Of a stretch of DNA of 64,000 nt, positions 26,933-34,423 are shown piece by piece (positions within the stretch are counted from its first letter, which is position 1; the number at the start of each line of letters is the position of its first letter). The position numbers and the translations under genes were made by a program. The DNA comes from Lachnospiraceae bacterium. Lineage in GTDB: Bacteria; Bacillota; Clostridia; Lachnospirales; Lachnospiraceae. The stretch is taken from the NCBI GenBank assembly GCA_014799465.1, contig JAAVHZ010000043.1:62001-126000 (forward strand). Reading direction: 5' to 3'. The notes below the pieces were generated by a model that saw nothing but the letters and a program-made list of their open reading frames with translations, was not told the origin of the DNA and did no database searches.

Positions 26933-26975
26933 AACTCTGCCAGGCAGATATAAAATCTGTCTGGCAGAGTTTTTG
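26933..26975 (+). terminator. Strong rho-independent terminator closing the pilus locus
   Basis: A 17-bp stem (26933-26949 with 26955-26971, one G-T wobble) around a 5-nt loop, followed by TTTTT. Confidence 0.93.
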
Positions 26976-27011
26976 TGTGCGGTAATATTTATATATAAAA
27001 AAGCAAAAAAG

Positions 27012-27137
27012 GTAACAGTTCAGCCATGCCATTTATGTCGGGCATCCGCCCTATAGAGAATAATATATAATAATTTCTTAGTGAGCAAGCTCCCACAAAA
27101 TTATTATATATTATTCTCTGCATGGCTGAATTGTTAC
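27012..27137. repeat. Dispersed palindromic intergenic repeat, copy 1
   Basis: Outer arms GTAACAGTTCAGCCATG (27012-27028) and CATGGCTGAATTGTTAC (27121-27137) pair with one G-T wobble. Inside, a second perfect 22-bp inverted repeat (27055-27076 with 27098-27119) encloses a GTGAGC/GCTC apical stem. On the left shoulder, GGGC-ATCC-GCCC (27040-27051) forms a side hairpin, so the RNA or extruded DNA would be branched. The outer arms recur at 33008-33066 with a different core. Confidence 0.85.
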
Positions 27138-27309
27138 AAAAAAAGAGGAAGGGATTAAAAAATCTCTTCCACGCCATACAGAAACTCTATATTAAGTTAT
27201 GGGACAAAAGTAAGGAGGACTGTATGACATTATTTATAATAAACTAAATTGAAGTAAAATGCAAGTATATTTTTAGTATTATATAAATATATTTATTTCA
27301 TTAATGGAC

Positions 27310-27338
27310 TTGACTTGTAATTTGATAAGATGTAAAAT
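27310..27338 (+). promoter_or_regulatory. Sigma-A promoter for comM-dprA-topA
   Basis: TTGACT (27310-27315), 17-nt spacer, TAAAAT (27333-27338). Both hexamers are near consensus, and the comM start is about 33 nt downstream. Confidence 0.75.
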
Positions 27339-27370
27339 CAAAATGTGATATGGAGAGGGAGAGGAGATGC

Positions 27371-28888
27371 ATGTTTTATAAGGTAATCAGTGGAGCTGTA
27401 TGGGGGATGGAACCGTATATTGTTGCTGTGGAGGCAGATGTTGCAAACGGTATGCCATATTTTAACATGGTAGGTATGTTATCATCGGAAGTTAAGGAAG
27501 CGAAGGAGAGAGTACGTTCAGCACTTAAGAATTCGGGATATAAGATACCGCCTCAGCGTATTACGGTTAATCTTTCACCGGCAGACAGAAAGAAGAAAGG
27601 AGCAGCATTTGATTTGCCTATAGCTATAGCCGTATTGCGTGCCATGGGGATGATAAAGGAAAAGAGACTTAAGAATACTTTAGTAATAGGAGAGCTGGGA
27701 CTTGATGGTAAGGTTAAGCCGGTAAAAGGTGTACTTCCAATAGTTCTTGCTGCTAAGAAGGCAGGAATATCTACATGTATAGTTCCGACAAACAATTATG
27801 AAGAAGCTATTGAAGTAGGGGGTATGAAGATTATTCCGGCAGAAAATCTGATGCAGGCAGTATCATATATAATGAATGGGTTGGAACAGAATATAATTCC
27901 ACAGTATAGTGGGAAGACTGATATACAGCAGGCTCCTGATTTTAACGAAATATATGGGAATGCAGCAGCAAAAAGAGCGGCAGAGATTGCAGCGGCAGGG
28001 AATCATAATATGCTGATGATAGGTCCGCCGGGGGCGGGAAAATCCATGATAGCGGGCAGAATATCAGGTATACTGCCGGATATTAGCAGTGAAGAAAGTC
28101 TGGAAGTTTCCGGCATATATAGTATCTGCGGACTCTTGGAAGATGGAAAATGCATAAAAACAAGACCATTCAGGGCACCGCATCATACCATTACCCTACA
28201 GGGAATGACAGGTGGCGGAAAGTATCCTGTACCGGGTGAACTGTCATTGGCACATAAGGGCGTGCTGTTTCTGGATGAGGTAACAGAATTTACGCCGGCG
28301 GTACTTGATACGTTAAGGCAGCCATTGGAAGATAAAAGATTAATCATTACAAGAACATCGGGAACATATACATTTGATACGGATTGTATGGTAGTTGCTG
28401 CGATGAATCCATGCAAATGTGGTTTCTATCCTGACAGAACCAGATGTATATGTACTGATGAAGAGGTACGGCGGTATATGGGAAGAATAAGCGGTGCAAT
28501 TCTTGACCGGATGGATATATGTGTAGAAGTTTCAAGAGTTAATTATAATGAACTTGGCAAACAGGACATACCGGAAAGTTCGAAGGATATAAAAAAAAGA
28601 GTGGCGGCAGCGGTTGAATTACAGAAGGAAAGATACAAAGGAATGAATATATCATGCAATTCAATGCTGTCATCTAAAGATACAGATAAATTCTGCCATC
28701 TTAATAACAGATGTGAGGATGTAATGAAAATGGCATTTGATAAACTGAATCTGTCGGCAAGAGGATATTTTAAAATATTAAAGGTGGCAAGGACAATAGC
28801 GGATCTTGAAGGAAGCACAGATATAGAAGAAAGACATTTATCGGAGGCAATAATATATAAGACTATGGACAAAGGGTATTACAAATAA
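27371..28888 (+). CDS. comM: ComM/YifB family Mg-chelatase-like AAA+ ATPase
   Basis: The 505-aa AAA+ protein starts with a ChlI/Lon-like domain (VEADVANGMPYFNMVGMLSSEVKEAKERVRSAL). Walker A is GPPGAGKSM at about residue 218, Walker B is GVLFLDEVTEF, and a Mg-chelatase C-terminal helical domain with a zinc-like CKCGFYPDRTRCIC insert follows. In naturally transformable bacteria, ComM is a helicase that promotes branch migration during integration. The ATG at 27371 has GGAGAGG upstream; an ATG at 27350 would add a run of Glu/Arg translated from the SD itself. The stop overlaps the dprA start (TAATG). Confidence 0.92.
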   Translation: MFYKVISGAVWGMEPYIVAVEADVANGMPYFNMVGMLSSEVKEAKERVRSALKNSGYKIPPQRITVNLSPADRKKKGAAFDLPIAIAVLRAMGMIKEKRLKNTLVIGELGLDGKVKPVKGVLPIVLAAKKAGISTCIVPTNNYEEAIEVGGMKIIPAENLMQAVSYIMNGLEQNIIPQYSGKTDIQQAPDFNEIYGNAAAKRAAEIAAAGNHNMLMIGPPGAGKSMIAGRISGILPDISSEESLEVSGIYSICGLLEDGKCIKTRPFRAPHHTITLQGMTGGGKYPVPGELSLAHKGVLFLDEVTEFTPAVLDTLRQPLEDKRLIITRTSGTYTFDTDCMVVAAMNPCKCGFYPDRTRCICTDEEVRRYMGRISGAILDRMDICVEVSRVNYNELGKQDIPESSKDIKKRVAAAVELQKERYKGMNISCNSMLSSKDTDKFCHLNNRCEDVMKMAFDKLNLSARGYFKILKVARTIADLEGSTDIEERHLSEAIIYKTMDKGYYK

Positions 28889-29988
28889 TGGGGGCATACA
28901 TGACAGAAGAAGAATATTGGTACTGGTTAATTAATATAAAAGGTATGCGGCACGGTAAAATAAAAAAACTTATAGATATATTTGGAACACCGGAAGAAAT
29001 ATATAATGCATCTGATACAGATTTAAAAAATGTACATAGGTTTAAGGAAGAAGACATTTTTTTATTAAAAGAGTCAAAAGATAATATAAAAGCAGTTAAA
29101 GAATTGGATGCAATGTCAAAAAAAGGAATAAGATTTGTACATTATGGTCATAAAGATTATCCGCAAAGGCTTAAAAACATTTACGATTATCCATATGGAC
29201 TTTTTGTAAGGGGACAATTACCAAAGGATGAACACCCTACAGCGGCAATTATTGGAACAAGGCAGTGCACAAATTATGGAAGAGAGATTGCAAAAAAAAT
29301 AGCGGAAGAGTTATCACTATATGGGGTGGGTATTGTAAGCGGACTGGCAAAAGGGATAGACAGTGCTGCACATATGGGGACTGTGGAATCAGGAGGTGCA
29401 GCTTATGCGGTAATGGGCTGCGGTGTGGATATTTGTTATCCAAGAGAAAATATAGAACTTTTTTGTAAATGTATAGAATGTGGAGGGATTATTTCAGAAT
29501 TTCCGCCGGGTACAAGACCGGCACCATGGCAATTTCCGCAAAGAAACAGAATAATAAGCGGATTATCAGATATTATAATAGTGGTGGAAGCAAAACAAAA
29601 AAGCGGTTCACTTATAACTGTGGAGTCAGCATTGGAGCAGGGGAAAGATGTATTTGCCGTTCCGGGGCGACTGGGAGATGTGATGAGTACTGGGTGTAAC
29701 ATGCTTATTAAAGCGGGGGCATGCATTATAACAGATATAAAAGAAGTACTTAATGATATTGGAATAAATACACAATCAGAAAATGATTTTATTATAAAAA
29801 ATGAATTTACTCTTGAAAAAGATTTGCAAGTGGTGTATAGTTGTCTCGATTTGTTACCCAAAAGTTTGGATCAAATAGCAGAAGAAACAGGATATAGTAT
29901 TACCAATATAATGCAGATTATAATAAAATTGCAGTTTATGGATCTGGTTACTGAACCAATGAAGAACCATTATGCAAAGAAGATATGA
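28888..29988 (+). CDS. dprA: DNA-processing protein DprA (Smf)
   Basis: Binds incoming single-stranded DNA and loads RecA during transformation. The 366-aa protein has an N-terminal SAM/HhH-like helical region (WLINIKGMRHGKIKKLIDIFG). The Rossmann core follows, with IIGTRQCTNYGREIA, GIVSGLAKGIDSAAH, GCGVDICYPREN, FPPGTRPAPWQFPQRNRII and AKQKSGSLIT; a C-terminal winged-helix DML1-like domain comes last. Its start overlaps the comM stop by 1 nt (TAATG); ATG 28900 is a possible alternative. It is followed by topA with a 4-nt ATGA overlap for the longer topA reading. Confidence 0.95.
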   Translation: MGAYMTEEEYWYWLINIKGMRHGKIKKLIDIFGTPEEIYNASDTDLKNVHRFKEEDIFLLKESKDNIKAVKELDAMSKKGIRFVHYGHKDYPQRLKNIYDYPYGLFVRGQLPKDEHPTAAIIGTRQCTNYGREIAKKIAEELSLYGVGIVSGLAKGIDSAAHMGTVESGGAAYAVMGCGVDICYPRENIELFCKCIECGGIISEFPPGTRPAPWQFPQRNRIISGLSDIIIVVEAKQKSGSLITVESALEQGKDVFAVPGRLGDVMSTGCNMLIKAGACIITDIKEVLNDIGINTQSENDFIIKNEFTLEKDLQVVYSCLDLLPKSLDQIAEETGYSITNIMQIIIKLQFMDLVTEPMKNHYAKKI

Positions 29989-30005
29989 AAAAGGGGACAT
30001 TCAAA

Positions 30006-32087
30006 ATGGCGAAATATTTAGTGATTGTGGAATCACCGGCTAAAGTAAATACAATAAAGAAATTCCTTGGAAGCAACTATAATGTAGTGGCTTCAAACGG
30101 ACATGTAAGAGATTTGCCGAAGAGTACCATGGGGATAGATGTTGACAATGATTATGAACCTAAGTATATAACAATAAGAGGTAAGGGAGAAAAGCTTGCA
30201 GAATTAAGAAAAGAAGTAAAAAAAGCGGATAAAGTATATCTTGCTACCGACCCGGATCGTGAAGGAGAGGCAATATCCTGGCATCTTGCGACAGCATTAA
30301 AACTTGACAACAAGAAAATGCAGAGAATAACTTTTAATGAAATAACTAAAAGTGCCGTTAAAGCATCATTAAAAGAACCAAGAGAAATAAATATGGATCT
30401 GGTCAATGCACAACAGACCAGAAGAATGCTTGACAGACTTGTTGGATATTCGATTAGTCCGTTGTTGTGGCAGAAAGTCAAAAGAGGGCTTAGTGCGGGA
30501 AGAGTCCAGTCAGTTGCATTGAGAATGATATGTGACAGAGAGCGGGAAATAAATGCATTTATTCCTGAGGAATATTGGACATTGGATGCACAGCTTAAGG
30601 TTGACGGATACAAAAAACCTCTTGTTTCAAAATTCTATGGGATGAAGGATGAGAAAATTAATATAGAAAACCATGGGCAGCTTGAAAAGATACTTGATGA
30701 CCTTAAGGGAGCGGAATATAAAGTCAGTGATGTTAAAAAGGGCGAGAGGATTAAGAAGGCACCTCTTCCGTTTACAACAAGTACATTACAGCAGGAAGCT
30801 TCTAAGCAGTTAAATTTTTCTACACAGAAAACCATGAGAGTTGCACAGCAGTTGTATGAAGGTATTGATATAAAAGGAAGAGGAACTATAGGTCTTATTT
30901 CTTATCTTCGTACAGATTCTACCAGAATATCGGACATGGCAGATAAGATGGCAAGAGATTATATTCATGAACATTATGGAGAAAATTATATTGCTGAAGA
31001 AAAAGTTAATAAAAAGAAGAGTACCGGAAAGATACAGGATGCACATGAGGCGATAAGACCTACAGATATAACTCTTTCACCAACTGTGGTAAAAGAAAAG
31101 CTGTCAAGGGATCAGTTCAGGCTATATCAGCTTATATGGAAGAGATTTACTGCAAGCAGAATGCAGAATGCAAGATATGAAACTATGACAGTGAAGATTT
31201 CGGCAGATAAGTATATTTTTACATCATCAGCATCCAAGCTTTCATTTGATGGTTTTATGTCCGTATATTCCGATAGTGAAGATGAAGAAAAAGATTCAAA
31301 AGTTTCAATCAAAAATATTGAAAAGGATGCTGTACTGGAGTTTATGGATTTTGACAGTAAGCAGCATTTTACCCAGCCGCCGGCACACTTTACTGAAGCA
31401 GCACTTGTAAAGGCATTGGAGGAACAGGGAATAGGACGTCCAAGTACTTATGCACCGATTATTACTACGATTATTGCCAGAAGATATATAGTTAAGGAAC
31501 AGAAGAATCTATATGTAACTGAATTAGGAGAAATAGTAAATGAAATAATGGAAACGGCATTTCCGGTAATAGTGGATTCAAGCTTCACGGCAAATATAGA
31601 AACACTATTAGATATGGTGGAAGATGGTAATATGCAGTGGAAGAGTATAGTAAGGAATTTTTATCCTGATTTGGACGAGGCAGTAACAAATGCCGAAAAA
31701 GCACTGGAAAAAATAGAAATAGAAGATGAAGAAACCGATGTGGTATGCGAGAACTGTGGGAGAAATATGGTTATAAAATATGGTCCTCATGGAAAGTTTC
31801 TTGCCTGCCCGGGTTTTCCTGAGTGTAGAAATACTAAACCATATTATGAAAAAACGGGAATACCATGTCCAAAATGTGGCAAAGAAGTAGTTATTAAGAA
31901 AACGAAAAAGGGTCGCAAATATTATGGATGTGAGGATAATCCAGAGTGTGATTTTATGTCATGGCCTAAACCTTTAGACATGAAGTGTCCTCGATGTGGT
32001 GAATATATGGTAGAAAAAGGAAGCAAAGCAGTATGTTCAAATGAGCAATGCGGATATTTTGAATCTGTTAAAAAAGAAAAAAATTAA
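30006..32087 (+). CDS. topA: DNA topoisomerase I
   Basis: Type IA topoisomerase that relaxes negative supercoils. The 693-aa protein has an N-terminal Toprim domain (YLVIVESPAKVNTI; DPDREGEAISWH). The active-site Tyr is in ISYLRTDSTR, about residue 300. Three C-terminal zinc ribbons (CENCG...CPGFPEC; CPKCG...CEDNPEC; CPRCG...CSNEQC) follow. An in-frame ATG at 29985 overlaps the dprA stop, but AAGGGG at 29991-29996 is placed for the ATG at 30006, which gives the standard MAKYLVIVES start. Order dprA-topA-codY follows B. subtilis, minus gid, codV and clpQY. Confidence 0.97.
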   Translation: MAKYLVIVESPAKVNTIKKFLGSNYNVVASNGHVRDLPKSTMGIDVDNDYEPKYITIRGKGEKLAELRKEVKKADKVYLATDPDREGEAISWHLATALKLDNKKMQRITFNEITKSAVKASLKEPREINMDLVNAQQTRRMLDRLVGYSISPLLWQKVKRGLSAGRVQSVALRMICDREREINAFIPEEYWTLDAQLKVDGYKKPLVSKFYGMKDEKINIENHGQLEKILDDLKGAEYKVSDVKKGERIKKAPLPFTTSTLQQEASKQLNFSTQKTMRVAQQLYEGIDIKGRGTIGLISYLRTDSTRISDMADKMARDYIHEHYGENYIAEEKVNKKKSTGKIQDAHEAIRPTDITLSPTVVKEKLSRDQFRLYQLIWKRFTASRMQNARYETMTVKISADKYIFTSSASKLSFDGFMSVYSDSEDEEKDSKVSIKNIEKDAVLEFMDFDSKQHFTQPPAHFTEAALVKALEEQGIGRPSTYAPIITTIIARRYIVKEQKNLYVTELGEIVNEIMETAFPVIVDSSFTANIETLLDMVEDGNMQWKSIVRNFYPDLDEAVTNAEKALEKIEIEDEETDVVCENCGRNMVIKYGPHGKFLACPGFPECRNTKPYYEKTGIPCPKCGKEVVIKKTKKGRKYYGCEDNPECDFMSWPKPLDMKCPRCGEYMVEKGSKAVCSNEQCGYFESVKKEKN

Positions 32088-32105
32088 TTGTTCGCAGTTA
32101 ATCTC

Positions 32106-32134
32106 TTGTTGTATACAGATATATGTGGTATTAT
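32106..32134 (+). promoter_or_regulatory. Candidate promoter for codY
   Basis: TTGTTG (32106-32111), 17-nt spacer, TATTAT (32129-32134), about 25 nt before the codY start. No terminator separates topA from codY, so read-through is also likely. Confidence 0.55.
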
Positions 32135-32154
32135 TAATTAAGCAGGAGGCATAT

Positions 32155-32160
32155 ATGTAA
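32155..32160 (+). promoter_or_regulatory. ATG-TAA start-stop overlapping the codY start codon
   Basis: AGGAGG (32144-32149) lies 5 nt before an ATG (32155-32157) that is directly followed by TAA (32158-32160). The last A of that TAA is the first base of the codY ATG (32160-32162), for which the SD spacing is a looser 10 nt. Initiation at the first ATG would give immediate termination and possible reinitiation at codY. Confidence 0.5.
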
Positions 32161-32945
32161 TGAGTAGTGTTCAGCTTTTGGATAAGACTAGAAAGATTAA
32201 CAAGCTTTTGCACAATAATACATCTACAAAGGTTATATTTAGTGATATTTGTGATGTACTCAGCCGGATTCTTGATTCGGATATACTTGTTATAAGTAAA
32301 AAGGGCAAAGTGCTTGGCATTGGAAAAACCGGACTTACTGAGGAGATTACAGAGTTTATTTCGGGGAAAACCGGAGGCTATGTTGATGAATTATTTAATG
32401 AGAGGTTGTTAAATGTACTTTCAACTAAAGAAAATGTCAATCTGGAGACATTGGGATTTAGTGAAGATAATATCAGAAAATATCGGGCTGTAATATCACC
32501 TATAGATATTGCGGGAGAAAGACTGGGAACATTATTTATTTATAAGGATGATTCAGAATATGGAATTGATGATATAATTCTGAGTGAATATGGGACAACT
32601 GTAGTAGGTCTTGAGATGATGAGGGCAGTTGACGAAGAGAAGGCGGAAGATTCAAGAAAAAGGAATATTGTAAAGTCTGCCATGAGTACTTTGTCAGCAT
32701 CAGAAAAGGAAGCTGTCGCTTATGTGTTGAAAGAATTGAATGGCAGGGAAGGAACCCTGGTAGCAAGCAGGATAGCAGACAGAGTAGGGATTACAAGGTC
32801 GGTAATAGTTAATGCATTGAGAAAATTTGAGAGTGCAGGTGTTATCGAAACACGTTCTTCAGGGATGAAAGGAACTTACATAAAGATAATAAATGACATT
32901 GTATTTGAAGAAATACATATTCAGAATCAAGGAACAGATTTATAA
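32160..32945 (+). CDS. codY: Global transcriptional regulator CodY
   Basis: GTP- and branched-chain amino acid-sensing repressor. The 261-aa protein has an N-terminal GAF domain (LLDKTRKINKLLHNN to about residue 155) and a C-terminal winged helix (about 200-255) with SRIADRVGITRSVIVNALRKFESAGVIETRSSGMKGTYI, near the family consensus. Full length. In B. subtilis, CodY represses the fla/che operon and competence genes; both gene classes flank it here. No good copy of the CodY box (AATTTTCWGAAAATT) was found before flgB. Followed by a terminator. Confidence 0.96.
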   Translation: MSSVQLLDKTRKINKLLHNNTSTKVIFSDICDVLSRILDSDILVISKKGKVLGIGKTGLTEEITEFISGKTGGYVDELFNERLLNVLSTKENVNLETLGFSEDNIRKYRAVISPIDIAGERLGTLFIYKDDSEYGIDDIILSEYGTTVVGLEMMRAVDEEKAEDSRKRNIVKSAMSTLSASEKEAVAYVLKELNGREGTLVASRIADRVGITRSVIVNALRKFESAGVIETRSSGMKGTYIKIINDIVFEEIHIQNQGTDL

Positions 32946-32955
32946 AAGGAGTTAT

Positions 32956-32999
32956 AGACTGTCGAATACGTTTACAATGCGTAATAGATAGTCTTTTTT
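32956..32999 (+). terminator. Rho-independent terminator after codY
   Basis: AGACTGTC (32956-32963) pairs with GATAGTCT (32987-32994, one G-T wobble). An inner TACG/CGTA stem and a T-run follow. Confidence 0.88.
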
Positions 33000-33007
33000 C
33001 TTGAAAG

Positions 33008-33066
33008 AACAGTTCAGCCATAATATAAAATCCGGCAAATTATGAATGGCATGGCTGAATTGTTAC
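33008..33066. repeat. Dispersed palindromic intergenic repeat, copy 2
   Basis: AACAGTTCAGCCAT (33008-33021) pairs with ATGGCTGAATTGTT (33051-33064). The right end, GCATGGCTGAATTGTTAC (33049-33066), is identical to 27120-27137. The core (about 29 nt) is unrelated to copy 1. Like copy 1, it lies a few nt after a terminator and upstream of the next operon's promoter. Confidence 0.82.
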
Positions 33067-33104
33067 AGGAGAATTGATAAATGTTTACAATTTTAAAAAT
33101 GCAC

Positions 33105-33133
33105 TTGCCATTTTATATTATTACTTTTATAAT
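33105..33133 (+). promoter_or_regulatory. Sigma-A promoter for the fla/che operon
   Basis: TTGCCA (33105-33110), 17-nt spacer, TATAAT (33128-33133), 40 nt before flgB. Near consensus for vegetative sigma A, which suits an early-class flagellar operon. Confidence 0.78.
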
Positions 33134-33172
33134 ATAGAAAGGATTATCAGCTGAAAGAAGGAGGAAGTTAAG

Positions 33173-33562
33173 ATGATTAACTCAGATATATTTAATTATG
33201 TCAATGTTCTTGATAAAGCGGCAGATGCCAGTTGGACGAGAAATACTGTTATTTCTAATAATTTGTCTAATGTTGATACACCGAATTATAAGAGAAAAGA
33301 TGTGGCTTTTCAGGGATATCTGCAGGCAGCACTTGCCGGAGCCAATACTTCCACGTTAAATCAGAGAATAGCAAATATTGAATTAGGAAGCCTTAATGCT
33401 ACATCTTATACTGATATGTCTAATCTTTCATACCGTTTGGATGGAAATAATGTAGATGTGGATACAGAAAATGTTGAGTATGCTTCAAATCAGATTATGT
33501 ATGAGACATTAATCAGTAGTATAAGTAATGAATTCAGTATGATGGAACAGGCTATGCAGTAA
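33173..33562 (+). CDS. flgB: Flagellar basal-body rod protein FlgB
   Basis: The 129-aa rod subunit has the N-terminal rod motif NTVISNNLSNVDTPNYKRKDVAF and a C-terminal coiled helix (NQIMYETLISSISNEFSMMEQAM). Forms the proximal rod with FlgC and FliE. First gene of the fla/che operon, with SD AAGGAGGAAG. In B. subtilis it also directly follows codY. Confidence 0.96.
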   Translation: MINSDIFNYVNVLDKAADASWTRNTVISNNLSNVDTPNYKRKDVAFQGYLQAALAGANTSTLNQRIANIELGSLNATSYTDMSNLSYRLDGNNVDVDTENVEYASNQIMYETLISSISNEFSMMEQAMQ

Positions 33563-33582
33563 ATAGAAAGGCAGGAATACAT

Positions 33583-34020
33583 ATGGGATTATTTTCTAGT
33601 TTTGATATAAGTGCGTCAGGTATGACCGCAGAGCGTTTAAGGTATGATACTATATCACAGAATTTGGCTAATATAGATACAACACGTTCAGCAGATGGAA
33701 CACCTTATGTCAGAAAAACGGTGATGTTTCAGGAAAAGCAGAATATGGATTTTGATTCTCTGCTGATGACAACGATTGGTCAGGTTGGAAATGGAGTAAA
33801 AGTCACATCAATAGTTGAAGATACAAGCACAGCGATGAAAAAGGTATATGACCCTTCGCATCCGGATGCAGACGAGGATGGTTATGTGTTGTATCCTAAT
33901 GTAAATACGGTTACGGAAATGACTAACCTTATAGATGCTTCAAGAGCATATGAGGCAAATGTTACAGCATTTAATGGAAGTAAGTCCATGGTCATGACAG
34001 CACTTGATATGGGTAAATAG
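33583..34020 (+). CDS. flgC: Flagellar basal-body rod protein FlgC
   Basis: The 145-aa protein starts FDISASGMTAERLRYDTISQNLANIDT, the axial-protein N-motif. The C-terminus has EMTNLIDASRAYEANVTAFN, shared by rod proteins. Normal length. 20 nt after flgB. Confidence 0.96.
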   Translation: MGLFSSFDISASGMTAERLRYDTISQNLANIDTTRSADGTPYVRKTVMFQEKQNMDFDSLLMTTIGQVGNGVKVTSIVEDTSTAMKKVYDPSHPDADEDGYVLYPNVNTVTEMTNLIDASRAYEANVTAFNGSKSMVMTALDMGK

Positions 34021-34048
34021 CATAGATTGAAAGGAGCAGATAGATAAT

Positions 34049-34378
34049 ATGGCTGGTTTGGATATAGCATCAGTTAATGAAATAGCAGCGAATGCCATTG
34101 AGCAGGCAAAACAGATTGATACACCATCAAATGGAAAAAAAACGGAAGACGACAGTTTTTCTTCACTTCTATCAGCTGCAATGAATATGGTGAATGAGAC
34201 GAATGAACTGACGAATCAGGCTGAGGCAGAAAAAATGAATTTTGCAATGGGATATTCTGATAATGCACATGATTTGATGATTGCCCAGAGAAAAGCGATT
34301 TTATCACTGCAGTATACAGTCGCAGTGAAGAATAAGCTTCTGGAGGCATATAAAGAAATAATGAATATTCAGATTTAA
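34049..34378 (+). CDS. fliE: Flagellar hook-basal body complex protein FliE
   Basis: The 109-aa protein is all helical after about residue 35 (DDSFSSLLSAAMNMVNETNELTNQAEAEKM). It ends with the FliE signature region HDLMIAQRKAILSLQYTVAVKNKLLEAYKEIM. Links the MS ring to the rod. 28 nt after flgC. Confidence 0.95.
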   Translation: MAGLDIASVNEIAANAIEQAKQIDTPSNGKKTEDDSFSSLLSAAMNMVNETNELTNQAEAEKMNFAMGYSDNAHDLMIAQRKAILSLQYTVAVKNKLLEAYKEIMNIQI

Positions 34379-34423
34379 TATTTTTATATGACTTGAAATT
34401 AACGCGTAGGGAGAAACAGTTTC

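Larger units (their letters stand above)
26976..27349. other. Intergenic region between the pilus locus and comM
   Basis: No gene of normal size. It holds the palindromic element 27012-27137, a smaller hairpin (GGAAGGGATT 27147-27156 with AATCTCTTCC 27161-27170), a 7-codon ORF with an excellent SD (AAGGAGG 27212-27218, ATG 27224, stop 27245-27247) and the comM promoter. Confidence 0.8.

Noticed and set aside
33090..33104. AATTTTAAAAATGCA upstream of flgB as a CodY box
   Set aside because: Only about 9 of 15 positions match the AATTTTCWGAAAATT consensus, and A/T background explains most of them.
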